NCBI RefSeq assembly: GCF_001696535.1 | Contig: NZ_MBQE01000001.1 | Coordinates: 62,001 to 126,000 of the forward strand | Length of the DNA: 64,000 nt | Reading direction: 5' to 3' | Source of the DNA: Stappia indica | GTDB lineage: Bacteria > Pseudomonadota > Alphaproteobacteria > Rhizobiales > Stappiaceae | Part shown: one piece after another, positions 18,795 through 31,506 of the stretch | How the letters are laid out: each line of letters begins with the position of its first letter | Position numbering within the stretch: the stretch's first letter is position 1 | Made by a program: the position numbers and the translations under genes | Notes under the pieces: model-generated | Told to the model about the DNA's origin: nothing | What the model saw: the letters and a program-made list of their open reading frames with translations, nothing else | The model's database searches: none

Positions 18795-19451
18795 GTGAGC
18801 GTGCTGCATCTGCCGAACCCGGCGAAGGATTGTCCGTCCTGTCCGCGGCTCGTGGCATTCCGCGAGAAGCACAGGACGGCGCAGCCTGACTGGTACAATG
18901 CACCCGTGCGCACGTTCGCGGCGCCCGGGCCGCGGCTGCTTATCGTTGGCCTTGCGCCCGGTCTGAGAGGGGCGAACCGGACGGGACGCCCCTTCACCGG
19001 CGACTATGCCGGCGATCTGCTCTACGAGACGCTTGTCGATTTCGGCTTCGCGCGTGGCCAGTACGAAGCCCGGCCGGACGACAGTCTGGAACTGGTCGAC
19101 GCCGCCATCACCAACGCCGTGCGGTGCGTCCCGCCGGAGAACAAGCCGACCGGCCCGGAGATCCGGACGTGTTTGCCGTTTCTCACGCAGACGATCGACG
19201 CTCTTCCGTCTCTGGTTGCCGTGGTCGCGCTCGGCCGCATCGCTCACGACGCCACCCTGTCGGCCTTGGGTCTTCGGCGTGCTGCCCATGCCTTCGGGCA
19301 CAACGCGCGGCACGACGTGCGTCCCGGCCTCACGCTTTTCGACAGCTATCACTGCTCCCGTTACAACACGAATACCGGCAGGTTGACGCGCGAGATGTTT
19401 CGCGACGTCTTCACGGCTGTCCGTGCGCAGGTCGACGCGTGCAGCGCCTAG
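18795..19451 (+). CDS. Uracil-DNA glycosylase, family 5 (UdgB-like)
   Basis: This enzyme removes uracil or other deaminated bases from DNA to start base-excision repair. The 218-residue protein shows motif A GLAPGLRGANRTGRPFTGDY and motif B around HCSRYNTNTGRLT, the family 5 signature, in which the usual Asp or Asn of motif A is absent. Cys residues in DCPSCPRL near the start are expected to bind an iron-sulfur cluster with later Cys residues. It starts with GTG at 18795, seven bases after the NYN gene, and its end is only ten bases from the convergent bpt gene. Confidence 0.88.
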   Translation: MSVLHLPNPAKDCPSCPRLVAFREKHRTAQPDWYNAPVRTFAAPGPRLLIVGLAPGLRGANRTGRPFTGDYAGDLLYETLVDFGFARGQYEARPDDSLELVDAAITNAVRCVPPENKPTGPEIRTCLPFLTQTIDALPSLVAVVALGRIAHDATLSALGLRRAAHAFGHNARHDVRPGLTLFDSYHCSRYNTNTGRLTREMFRDVFTAVRAQVDACSA

Positions 19452-19461
19452 CGTGACCTGG

Positions 19462-20232
19462 TCAGTCGACCGGGTCGTCGTCAGGTGAAGATGCGGGAAA
19501 CCAGCCACGCGGCCCCAGATGGTCCTGCGGCTGATAGCGCGCCTTGTAGTCCATCTTCGGCGATCCCTTCACCCAGTATCCGAGATAGACGTAAGGCAGA
19601 CCCAGCGCCCGCGCTCTCTCGATGTGATCGAGAATGAGGTGAGTGCCGAGGCTGCGGCTCTGCGCGTCGGGATCGAAGAACGAATAGACCATCGACAGGC
19701 CGTCGCTCAGCCGGTCGGTCAGGGCGACGGCCAGCAACGGACCTGTGCCCCGGCCATTGAGAAACGTGTCGGGTCCGCGCCGGCGATATTCCACCAGCAT
19801 CGTCTCGACATGCGTGTCCTCGACCATCATCGCGTAATCGAGGACGGTCATGTCCGACATGCCGCCATGGGCATGGCGAGCATCGAGATAGCGGCGGAAG
19901 AGATCGTATTGCTGAGAGGAGGGCGCCGGCTCGCTGGTCGAGCCGACGATGTCGGCATTGCGCTTCCACAGGCGGCGGAACGAGCGGGTCCAGCGAAAGT
20001 CGTCGACCCGCACCCGGATCGAGATGCAGGCACGGCAATTCTCGCAGGCCGGTCGGTAGGCGATGTTCTGGCTGCGCCGGAACCCGCCCTGCGTCAGCAC
20101 GTCGTTCAGGACCTGCGCCCTTGATCCCACGAGATGCGTGAAGACCTTTCTCTCCTGCCGGCCGGGCAGGTAGGGACAGGGCGAGGGCGCCGTCAGGTAG
20201 AACTGCGGTGTGTCGGTCGGATGTCGCGTCAA
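19462..20232 (-). CDS. bpt: Aspartate/glutamate leucyltransferase
   Basis: Bpt moves leucine from Leu-tRNA to N-terminal Asp or Glu of proteins, marking them for ClpAP degradation by the N-end rule. The 256-residue product has the ATE_N part ([16 protein letters not shown], then [12 protein letters not shown] with its Cys cluster) and the ATE_C GNAT-like part with VYSFFDPD and [20 protein letters not shown]. Length fits the bacterial Bpt family. The SLC13-type transporter gene lies 25 bases upstream. Confidence 0.92.
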   Translation of the reverse strand: MTRHPTDTPQFYLTAPSPCPYLPGRQERKVFTHLVGSRAQVLNDVLTQGGFRRSQNIAYRPACENCRACISIRVRVDDFRWTRSFRRLWKRNADIVGSTSEPAPSSQQYDLFRRYLDARHAHGGMSDMTVLDYAMMVEDTHVETMLVEYRRRGPDTFLNGRGTGPLLAVALTDRLSDGLSMVYSFFDPDAQSRSLGTHLILDHIERARALGLPYVYLGYWVKGSPKMDYKARYQPQDHLGPRGWFPASSPDDDPVD

Positions 20233-20257
20233 GTCCGTCCTTCCCGCTCAGCGCGTC

Positions 20258-22093
20258 TCAGAGCATCGAGAATCCATAATATATGGGCGCAACAAAAGTA
20301 AAAGTCAGCCAAAGGAGCAAGGCAAGCGGAGCTCCCGCGACGATGAAATCCGAAAAGCGGTAGTGGCCGGGGCCCATGACGATCAGGTTGGTCTGATACC
20401 CGATGGGCGTCGCGAAGGAGCAGTTGGCGGCGAAGATGACGCAGGTCACGAACGCCTCCACCGGCATGCCGCTCTGGATCGCCATGTTCACCGCGATGGG
20501 GGTGAACAGGACGGCCGTGGCGTTGTTCGACAGCACGTTCGTCAGCAGCATCACCAGCAGGAACAGCGCCGACAACATGATCATCGGCGGCTGACCCTCC
20601 AGCACCATGACCAGAAGGTCGGCGATGGTCTTTGCTCCGCCTGTCACCTCGAGGGAGGTTGCGGCGGCGATCGACGCGCCGATCAGCATGAAGATCCGGC
20701 TGTCCACGGCGCGCAGCGCCTGGCGCACGTTGAGGCAACCGGACATCACCATGGCGAAGGTCGCGGCGATCGAGGCCGTCACGATGGGAACAAGGCCGCT
20801 GGCGCTCGCAATCACCATTATCGTGAAAATCGCCAGCGCTCTCGGCGCCAGCCGTCGTGGCGGCAGCTCGGCCGCCGACCAGTCGAGCAGGAGAACGTCG
20901 CGGTTCGTCCGCAGCTTCTGGATGGCGGTGGACTGACCGGCCACCAGCAGCACGTCGCCCGGTTCCAGACGGATCTCGGTCATCGCCATGCGCGGCATGC
21001 GAGACCGTCGCTGGACGCCCATAACCACGCAATCCGTCTCGCTGTGAAAGCCGCTCTGCGCGATCGTACGCCCCGAAAGGCGCGAGGCGGGCGCAACCAC
21101 CACTTCGGCGAGGGTGAGGGAGCGCTGCGGCGCCGACGTCTCGACATCCGATGGCTCTTCGCTTTCGGTCGCCATCAGCGGCCGGCGCTGCGAAAGGGCG
21201 GTCGTCAGCGCGTTGCGGGTTGCCGCGACGATCACGGTGTCGCCGGGCATCAGGGTGACGTTCTCGAACGGCGGCAGGATGGGCCGCTCGCCGCGCTGCA
21301 CCAGCCGGACCGTCATGTCCTTTAGTGCAGGGAAGAGCCCGGCGACGGAGGTGACGCCCTCCAGCGGGTGGCCGGCGGTGATGGCGATCTGAGCAATGAA
21401 CTGCTTGCCCGAGGAGACTTGCATCTCCTCCGCCATCGATCGGCGCGGCTTCAGCAGGAACGGCATCACCACCAGCACGTAGAGAATGCCGACGCTGGCG
21501 AGGATCACGCCGATCCCGGTGAAGCTGAAGAAACCGAGCCGGACATCACTCGTTCGGGCCGCCACATCGGCCACCAGAAGGTTGGTGGACGAGCCGATCA
21601 GGGTCGTCATGCCACCGAGAATGGCGATGAACGATAGGGGCATCAGCAGGCGACCGGCCGGCTTGCCCTGGGCAGCGGCGACTGCCGAGAGGATGGGAAG
21701 GAACATCACCACGACCGGGGTGTTGTTCAGGAAGCCGCTGATCACTGCCACCGCAATCAGTATCGGCACCGCTGCCAGAATTGGCCGTTTGCGCGTGGCG
21801 TCGACGATGATCTTGGCCGGTTTTTCCAGCGCGTCCGTCTGGAACAGACCCTGGCCGACGATCAGCAGGCAGATGACAGTGACGAGCGCAGGATTGGCGA
21901 AGCCCGAGAGCAGCTCGGATGCACTGACCGTGACCGACGGGTCAGCCGGCTGGAAGAAGGTGAAAATCAGCAGGAAGGCGACGACGGAGCCGAGTGCGAC
22001 CACTTCGAGTGCGAGGCGCTCCATCGCATACAATACGACGGTGACCACGATCACCACGAAGGTCAGCAGCATCGCGGGATCGGCAGGCAGCAT
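20258..22093 (-). CDS. SLC13/DASS family anion transporter with two central RCK_C (TrkA-C) domains
   Basis: The 611-residue inner-membrane protein has about five hydrophobic helices at the N-terminus, two cytoplasmic RCK_C domains (roughly 210-290 and 300-385), and a second hydrophobic half. Helix-hairpin signatures NNTPVVVMFLPI and SNNATAVLFTPIAV each carry the conserved N-N/T pair of the divalent anion:sodium symporter fold. Relatives move sulfate or dicarboxylates. The RCK_C pair suggests ligand control of transport. The substrate cannot be told. The gene lies between bpt and an RDD gene. Confidence 0.88.
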   Translation of the reverse strand: MLPADPAMLLTFVVIVVTVVLYAMERLALEVVALGSVVAFLLIFTFFQPADPSVTVSASELLSGFANPALVTVICLLIVGQGLFQTDALEKPAKIIVDATRKRPILAAVPILIAVAVISGFLNNTPVVVMFLPILSAVAAAQGKPAGRLLMPLSFIAILGGMTTLIGSSTNLLVADVAARTSDVRLGFFSFTGIGVILASVGILYVLVVMPFLLKPRRSMAEEMQVSSGKQFIAQIAITAGHPLEGVTSVAGLFPALKDMTVRLVQRGERPILPPFENVTLMPGDTVIVAATRNALTTALSQRRPLMATESEEPSDVETSAPQRSLTLAEVVVAPASRLSGRTIAQSGFHSETDCVVMGVQRRSRMPRMAMTEIRLEPGDVLLVAGQSTAIQKLRTNRDVLLLDWSAAELPPRRLAPRALAIFTIMVIASASGLVPIVTASIAATFAMVMSGCLNVRQALRAVDSRIFMLIGASIAAATSLEVTGGAKTIADLLVMVLEGQPPMIMLSALFLLVMLLTNVLSNNATAVLFTPIAVNMAIQSGMPVEAFVTCVIFAANCSFATPIGYQTNLIVMGPGHYRFSDFIVAGAPLALLLWLTFTFVAPIYYGFSML

Positions 22094-22253
22094 GCGTCGG
22101 GCCCATCTCCTCGTTCGGGACGCACGCGGGCGCGTGCGGCGCAGCGCGCGTCATGTGCTTTTTTAACGGGCCGAGGGGCTTAAGCAAAGCGGCAAAGGGG
22201 TCATCCACCGCTGGTTGTTCGAAATGGTTTTGCTTGCCGGGTGGAAATTCCGG

Positions 22254-22748
22254 TCAATCCATTGCGCGTCCGCGGTTCACCACGGCCACTCCGAGAACGA
22301 TGTCGTGCAGCAGCCGCTTTTCGGCGTTGAAGAAGCTCACGAGCAGGATCAACGGCGTCAGAAGGCTGACGGAGAACCAGAACAGCAGCGCGTGGATCGC
22401 CGCGATCAGGATGTCCGGACGCCGGCCGTTCAGCATCCGCATGGTCAGGCCCATGGCCCTCATGCCGGGAGTGGCGCTGTGCGGACCGCCAAGCGTGAAG
22501 CCGACATAGGCGAGCGCGACACCCGGTCCCAGAACCGGGAACAGCAGCCAGCCGAGGCCGAACGTGAACAGCCCGAGAAACAGCAGCAGCAAGCCGCCGG
22601 CCAGCGTCAGCGCAATGATGACCGCCGCATCGATGAGGAAAGCGATGATGCGATTGGTGCGCACGCTGTCGAAGAGGCGCGGATCCAGTCCGCTCACGCC
22701 ACGTCCGTCGTTCATGTCGTCGATGCCCTGTGCGCTGCGGTCCTGCAT
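22254..22748 (-). CDS. RDD family membrane protein
   Basis: The 164-residue protein has three to four hydrophobic helices and the RDD motif pattern: RIIAFLIDAAVIIA with an Arg-Asp pair in the first helix and a later GMRAMGLTMRMLNGRRP segment. Function is unknown; some family members act as ion exchangers or assembly factors. ATG at 22748 has AAGGAGC upstream. In rhizobia an RDD gene commonly lies between bpt and hemB, as it does here in a looser arrangement. Confidence 0.86.
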   Translation of the reverse strand: MQDRSAQGIDDMNDGRGVSGLDPRLFDSVRTNRIIAFLIDAAVIIALTLAGGLLLLFLGLFTFGLGWLLFPVLGPGVALAYVGFTLGGPHSATPGMRAMGLTMRMLNGRRPDILIAAIHALLFWFSVSLLTPLILLVSFFNAEKRLLHDIVLGVAVVNRGRAMD

Positions 22749-22835
22749 TGGCGGCGTGCTCCTTGTTACCCTTGCAGGTGGTGACGATGGCGGCCCATGT
22801 CAAATGCCCCGGGAGCCGTGACGCGCGCCGCCGCC

Positions 22836-24059
22836 TCAGATGCGCGATTCGCCGAGATCCAGCGTGCGGACCGAGTGCCCGGCCTGTTCCAGCGCAGACA
22901 GGATGCGGCCTGCGTGGTCCGGGTCGTGCGTTTCCATGGTGACATCGAGGGTCGTGCCCTTGGCCGGAACGTTCAGGAACAACCGGTGATGCGAAACCTC
23001 GAGGATGTTGCCGCCCAGCCGGCCGATCAGCGTCGAGATCTCGCCGAGGATGCCCGGCCGGTCGGCTGTGGTGATGCGGATCGACAACAGCCGTCCCTCG
23101 CGCGCCAGTTCGCGCACCATGATGGATGAGAGCAGCCGGGGATCGATATTGCCGCCGCACAAGACAAGGCCGACACGCTTGCCGGCAAAGCGCTCCGGAT
23201 AGGCGAGAAGGGCGGCAAGGCCGGCCGCGCCCGCGCCCTCGGCCATCGTCTTCTGCCGGGTCAGATAGGCGTTCACCGCGCGCTCCAGCGTGGCTTCGTC
23301 GACAAGCAGTATGTCGTCGACGGTCTGGCGGACAATCTCCAGCGTCAGGCGGCCGACATTCTTGACGGCGATGCCCTCGGCAAGGGTCGCTCCACCACAG
23401 GTGACCGCTTCTCCGCGCAATGCGCCGAGCATCGAGGGGTAAAGCGCCGCCTCGACGCCGACGACCTCGATCCCATGCTTTCGAGCCTTCGCAGCAACGG
23501 CCATGCCGGAGATGAGTCCGCCGCCGCCAACCGGAACGACGAGGCAGTCGAGATCCGGCTGGTCCTCCAGCATTTCCAGCGCAATCGTGCCCTGGCCGGA
23601 AATGATCGCCGCATCGTCATAGGGGTGAACCCAGACGAGATTTTCCTCATTGGCGATACGCTCTGCCTCGGCCTGCGCATCTGCCAGCACCTCGCCGGCC
23701 AGCACCACGCGGGCGCCGTAACCGCGCGTTGCGGCGACTTTTACGAAGGGGGTGGGCTCCGGCATCACGATGGTGGCGGGAATACCGAGGCGGGCGGCGT
23801 GATAGGCAACGGCCTGTGCGTGATTGCCGGCCGACATGGCGATGACACCACGCTTGCGTTCGCTGTCGGCGAGCGACGACAGCTTCACCAGCGCACCGCG
23901 CTCCTTGAACGCGTTGGTGACCTGCAGGTTCTCGTATTTGACGAAGATATCAGCGCCGGTCAGCAGCGACAGCTTCGGTGCCGGCAGGCACGGGGTCCGC
24001 ATCACGGCCCCGCGGATGAGTGCTGCCGCCTGAGTGATCGTCTCGAGGGATACCTGCAT
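22836..24059 (-). CDS. ilvA: Threonine ammonia-lyase (with C-terminal ACT domain)
   Basis: This PLP enzyme deaminates threonine to 2-oxobutanoate, feeding isoleucine synthesis or threonine breakdown. In the 407-residue product Lys52 (NAFKERGA) is the PLP lysine, SAGNHAQAVAYHA binds substrate, and PVGGGGLISG is the phosphate loop. The C-terminal ACT-like domain (about 325-400) begins LSIRITTADRPGILGE. I chose the ATG at 24059; a GTG at 24095, six bases after the LysE gene stop, would add 12 residues and is a real alternative. The exporter gene just upstream suggests amino-acid overflow control. Confidence 0.92.
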   Translation of the reverse strand: MQVSLETITQAAALIRGAVMRTPCLPAPKLSLLTGADIFVKYENLQVTNAFKERGALVKLSSLADSERKRGVIAMSAGNHAQAVAYHAARLGIPATIVMPEPTPFVKVAATRGYGARVVLAGEVLADAQAEAERIANEENLVWVHPYDDAAIISGQGTIALEMLEDQPDLDCLVVPVGGGGLISGMAVAAKARKHGIEVVGVEAALYPSMLGALRGEAVTCGGATLAEGIAVKNVGRLTLEIVRQTVDDILLVDEATLERAVNAYLTRQKTMAEGAGAAGLAALLAYPERFAGKRVGLVLCGGNIDPRLLSSIMVRELAREGRLLSIRITTADRPGILGEISTLIGRLGGNILEVSHHRLFLNVPAKGTTLDVTMETHDPDHAGRILSALEQAGHSVRTLDLGESRI

Positions 24060-24101
24060 CGGGAGGGCCTGAAGCTGCGGAAAAGGTCCGCTCACCTGCC
24101 A

Positions 24102-24722
24102 TCAAGCAGGGATCATTTGCAAGCTCAGGATGGTGGAGCCGACCATCAGGCCGGCCAAGGCGATCCGCAGTGCGTTGAGCAGTCTGGTGCCGCCGGCATT
24201 GCTGCGCAGCCAGCTTCCGGCGAGCAGCCAAAGGCCGTTCAGAAAGCCGCCGAGACAGAAGAATGTCAGCGACAGGACCAGTGCATCGGCGAAGTAGCGC
24301 TCCGCCGAAACGAACTGGCTGATCCCGGCGATCTGCATCGCGTAGGCTTTAGGGTTCAGCGGATGCACCCAGAAACCGCGCCCGTAGCCGGGGATGCGGT
24401 CGGCCTTCACGCCTCCACGCACCGGGCTGCGGACGATCACCCACGCAAGATAGAGAATGTACCCGAGGCACAGAAGCCGAAGGATCTCGAAGACCTCCGG
24501 AGCGCTCTTCAGCAGCGCGAACAGCCCGGCGACGTTCATCCAGTAGATGACCTGGAAGCCGGACATCTGGCCCAGCATGAACGGGACGGCCGGGCGCGCG
24601 CCGAAGGAGATGCCGTTCGCCATCAGGGCCATGTTCGCGGGGCCGGGAGAGCCGACCATGGCGGAGACGAAAAGGGCAAGCAGCCCGAACTGGGCAATCG
24701 GCATCAGGAGATCGGAGGGCAT
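24102..24722 (-). CDS. LysE/RhtB family amino-acid exporter
   Basis: The 206-residue inner-membrane protein has six hydrophobic segments and the family signature near the N-terminus, VGSPGPANMALMANGISFGARPA, followed by GYILYLAWVIVRSP. Relatives export threonine, homoserine, lysine or cysteine metabolites. It is 42 bases upstream of the threonine ammonia-lyase start, probably in one transcript, and is divergent from a MocR-type regulator, which is the obvious candidate to control it. Confidence 0.88.
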   Translation of the reverse strand: MPSDLLMPIAQFGLLALFVSAMVGSPGPANMALMANGISFGARPAVPFMLGQMSGFQVIYWMNVAGLFALLKSAPEVFEILRLLCLGYILYLAWVIVRSPVRGGVKADRIPGYGRGFWVHPLNPKAYAMQIAGISQFVSAERYFADALVLSLTFFCLGGFLNGLWLLAGSWLRSNAGGTRLLNALRIALAGLMVGSTILSLQMIPA

Positions 24723-24790
24723 CTGGCAGCGACTTCATCAGGGCGACCGGCTGGATCGCGATTGTGTTTCGCCGGCAGAATTGACTTGAA

Positions 24791-24830
24791 ACAATTCGTG
24801 TTACAATCGTAACATTGTTCTTGTGACAAT
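24791..24830. promoter_or_regulatory. Candidate MocR operator (repeats of ACAAT/ATTGT)
   Basis: In the 100-base divergent gap between the LysE exporter and the MocR gene, ACAAT occurs at 24791-24795, 24803-24807 and 24826-24830 and its complement ATTGT at 24814-24818. Starts are 12, 11 and 12 bases apart, about one helical turn each. A palindrome GTTAC-AATC-GTAAC covers 24800-24813. MocR/PdxR regulators bind direct and inverted repeats of this kind in divergent promoters. Binding by the neighbouring regulator is inferred. Confidence 0.55.
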
Positions 24831-26217
24831 ATTGCCAGACATCCCCTCCGGCCTCGACGAGCCGGTCACGGTACGTTCGCTCGAGACGCATCTGCGCTCC
24901 TGCGTCGAGCGAGGTCTGCTGGCGCCCGGCGACCGTCTGCCGCCGATTCGCGAAGCCGCGTGGAAGCTTGGCTGCGCACCGGGAACCGTTGCGCGCGCCT
25001 ATCGGGCGCTCGAGTTGGCGGGCCTCGCGCATGGCGAAGTGGGCCGCGGCACATTCATAACCTCGGGCGACCGCAAGCTTTCCTTTCCCCAGCCTGGCGG
25101 AAGGGGGCGTGACGATATCGCCGATCTCGCCGTCAACAGCTTCCTGATCGAAGACGCCTCGGCGCTGATCGCCGCGGCGCTGGCCGCCGCCCAGACGGAG
25201 CTTGCGCAGGGAGGCATGCCGCTGGCCTATCTCACGCCCGGAGAGGACGAAGAGATCAGGAACATCGCGGCGCGCTTCCTCAGCCCGATAGGCAGAGAGC
25301 TGAACGTCGACGAGATCGTGGTGACGGCCGGGGCGCAGGCGGCGATTGCATCCACCTTTCTGGCTCTCACCGAAAATGGCGGCGGGATCGCTTGCGATGC
25401 GCTCACCTATCCGGGGGTGATCAGTGCGACGAGCGCTGCCCGCGCGCGGCTCCATCCTGTGAGGATGGATGACGAGGGGATGGACCCGGAGGCGTTCGAG
25501 GCCTTGTGCCGGCGCTCCAACATTGCCTGCGTCTTTCTCATGCCCTCGACGCAAAATCCGACAGGGCGAAGGATGTCGGCCCGGCGCTGTGAGCAACTCG
25601 CCGAGGTCGCCGCACGCCATGGCGTCGTGGTTGTCGAGGACAGAATCTACGATTTCCTGGCAGAAGAGGACGCGCGTACCGGGGTCTCGGAATTTCTTCC
25701 GGGCAGCACGGTGCTCGTCACGGGTCTTTCAAAATGCGTTGCGCCGATCCTGCGCGTCGGTTTCGTCGCAGCGCCCAGACCGCTTGCGCGTCAGATTCTC
25801 GCGGTCGAGAACGCACTCAGTCTGATGGTGTCGCCACTGCTGACGCGGGTCGCCGCGCATATCCTGTCCGACAGCGGGTTTGAGGCCCGGTTGGCGAAGG
25901 TGCGCCTGGGGATTTCTGAAAGGGCCGCAATCGCGCAGCAGTTTTTTCCGCAGCTCAAGCCGGAGGCATTGCAGGGCGGGTTGGCCTGGCTGGAGCTTGC
26001 GGGTGGGTGGTTGGCCGATGCGTTCGCGGCGGAAGCTGAGGCGCTTGGCGTACGTGTTGCGCCGGCGCGTTTCTTCGCCGCCGAGCCACGCGGCGCACCG
26101 GAAGCGGTGCGCCTGTGTCTCGGCAGCATTGCCGGCGAAGATGTTTACCGGCGAGCACTGGAGGACCTTGCGAGCCTCATGGCGCGCCCGCCGCGCGGGC
26201 CGCAGATCCTGCCCTGA
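24823..26217 (+). CDS. MocR/PdxR-like transcriptional regulator (GntR wHTH plus aminotransferase-like domain)
   Basis: The 464-residue protein has a GntR-type winged helix (about 15-80, with GDRLPPIREAAWKLG) joined to a fold-type I aminotransferase-like domain. PLP-site residues are present: Asn245 (STQNPTGR), Asp273 and Lys304 (GLSKCVAP). MocR proteins sense PLP or PLP adducts and rarely act as enzymes. The GTG at 24823 is the first start that keeps the DNA-binding helix and lies inside the repeat array, which suggests self-regulation. The likely target is the divergent exporter / threonine ammonia-lyase pair. Confidence 0.9.
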   Translation: MTILPDIPSGLDEPVTVRSLETHLRSCVERGLLAPGDRLPPIREAAWKLGCAPGTVARAYRALELAGLAHGEVGRGTFITSGDRKLSFPQPGGRGRDDIADLAVNSFLIEDASALIAAALAAAQTELAQGGMPLAYLTPGEDEEIRNIAARFLSPIGRELNVDEIVVTAGAQAAIASTFLALTENGGGIACDALTYPGVISATSAARARLHPVRMDDEGMDPEAFEALCRRSNIACVFLMPSTQNPTGRRMSARRCEQLAEVAARHGVVVVEDRIYDFLAEEDARTGVSEFLPGSTVLVTGLSKCVAPILRVGFVAAPRPLARQILAVENALSLMVSPLLTRVAAHILSDSGFEARLAKVRLGISERAAIAQQFFPQLKPEALQGGLAWLELAGGWLADAFAAEAEALGVRVAPARFFAAEPRGAPEAVRLCLGSIAGEDVYRRALEDLASLMARPPRGPQILP

Positions 26218-26228
26218 GCGGGGCAGGA
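26207..26228. terminator. Hairpin at the end of the MocR gene, shared with convergent hemB
   Basis: TCCTGCCC pairs with GGGCAGGA around a six-base loop that contains the MocR stop codon. It lies between two convergent genes, 10 bases from the hemB stop. There is no T-run on either strand, so termination is only a guess from position. Confidence 0.35.
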
Positions 26229-26238
26229 CCGGTTCTGG

Positions 26239-30221
<3,983 letters not shown>

Positions 30222-30344
30222 TCGCGCAAGATTGCGGCCCGGGGCAGGGAGGCCGGCTCCGGATCGCTTGAACTGCTAGGTCCGCGTTCTGCCGCGGGTG
30301 GGAGTGATTGTGCCGCCGTCGGGGCGGAAAAGGGAGAAGTGCTT

Positions 30345-31241
30345 ATGGCAAAGGTCGGGTTTATCGGGCTTGGGAACATGGGTGGTCCGATGGCCGCCAA
30401 TCTGGTCAAGGCGGGGCACGAGGTGCGCGGCCTCGACCTTTCGGCGGAGGCGAAGGCGCGCCTCGTCGAGGCTGGCGGCAAGACGGCGGACAATCTCGCG
30501 GAACTGGCCTCCGACGCCGATGTGATCGTCTCCATGCTTCCAGCAGGGGCGCATGTGCGCAAGGTCTATGCCGGCGAGGACGGCATCCTGGCCCATGCCC
30601 GCCCGGGGACGCTGCTCATCGACAGCTCGACCATCGACGTCGAAAGTGCGCGCTTTGTTGCGGCCGCTGCCGAGAAGGCCGGCATGCCGATGGTCGACGC
30701 GCCGGTGTCCGGCGGTGTCGGCGGCGCCTCGGCCGGTACGCTTACCTTCATGGTCGGCGGTCCGGATGCGGCGTTCGAGGCGGCCCGTCCGTATCTGGAC
30801 GTGATGGGCAAGACGATCGTGCACGCGGGCGGCGCCGGCACCGGTCAGGCCGCGAAGATCTGCAACAACATGTTGCTGGGCATCTCGATGATCGGCACCT
30901 GCGAGGCGTTCGTTCTCGCCGAGCGTCTCGGTCTCGACCCGCAGAAGCTGTTCGACATTTCCTCCACGGCGTCCGGCCAATGCTGGTCGCTGACGACCTA
31001 TTGCCCGGTGCCGGGGCCGGTTCCGACGTCGCCGGCCAATCGCGACTATCAGCCGGGCTTTGCGGCAGCAATGATGCTCAAGGACCTCAAGTTGGCACAG
31101 GAAGCGGCGCATGCCAGCGGCGCATCCACGCCGCTCGGTGCCGAGGCCGCGGCCCTCTACAATCTTTTCTGCAATGGCGGCGACGCGAACACGGACTTTT
31201 CCGGCATCGTCCGGTTCCTGCGCGGCAAGACCGAGGCCTGA
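30345..31241 (+). CDS. mmsB: 3-hydroxyisobutyrate dehydrogenase
   Basis: MmsB oxidises 3-hydroxyisobutyrate to methylmalonate semialdehyde with NAD. The 298-residue protein has the Rossmann motif GFIGLGNMGGPMA at 5-17, the substrate-binding segment DAPVSGGVGGASAG (Ser122), and the catalytic Lys171 in GQAAKICNNM. The ATG at 30345 has GGGAGAAG at a good distance; a GTG at 30339 is too close to that site. It completes the three valine-catabolic steps encoded here. Confidence 0.95.
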   Translation: MAKVGFIGLGNMGGPMAANLVKAGHEVRGLDLSAEAKARLVEAGGKTADNLAELASDADVIVSMLPAGAHVRKVYAGEDGILAHARPGTLLIDSSTIDVESARFVAAAAEKAGMPMVDAPVSGGVGGASAGTLTFMVGGPDAAFEAARPYLDVMGKTIVHAGGAGTGQAAKICNNMLLGISMIGTCEAFVLAERLGLDPQKLFDISSTASGQCWSLTTYCPVPGPVPTSPANRDYQPGFAAAMMLKDLKLAQEAAHASGASTPLGAEAAALYNLFCNGGDANTDFSGIVRFLRGKTEA

Positions 31242-31403
31242 ACCGTCCTCACGCTGGACACCTGGCACTGCAGCAGGCGCGGAACGGGAGACCGTTTCGC
31301 GCCTGACTTGTTTGAGCGGTCGCTGAAAACCGTGAACTTCGCGAGAAAATATCGTTAACAGACTGTATTTCGTCGCGTCCTGCATCGCATTTGCGCGTTA
31401 ACC

Positions 31404-31460
31404 GGAGATTTAGTCTCCTTTTTAAGCGGATTTTAGAGACCGTCCCGTATTGTCAGTCTC
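31404..31460. promoter_or_regulatory. GTCTC/GAGAC repeats upstream of ldtR (candidate LdtR operator)
   Basis: The AT-rich stretch before ldtR contains GGAGA-TTTAG-TCTCC (31404-31418), GAGAC at 31436-31440 and GTCTC at 31456-31460. The nine bases GTCTCCTTT at 31413 recur at 32226, upstream of ldtP. LdtR is a MarR-family regulator known in Liberibacter and Sinorhizobium to control ldtP and itself. Assignment of these repeats as its site is inference. Confidence 0.35.
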
Positions 31461-31506
31461 AAGGTGACAAAAAACGCACCGCTAACAATACATGAGGCGC
31501 AAACAA

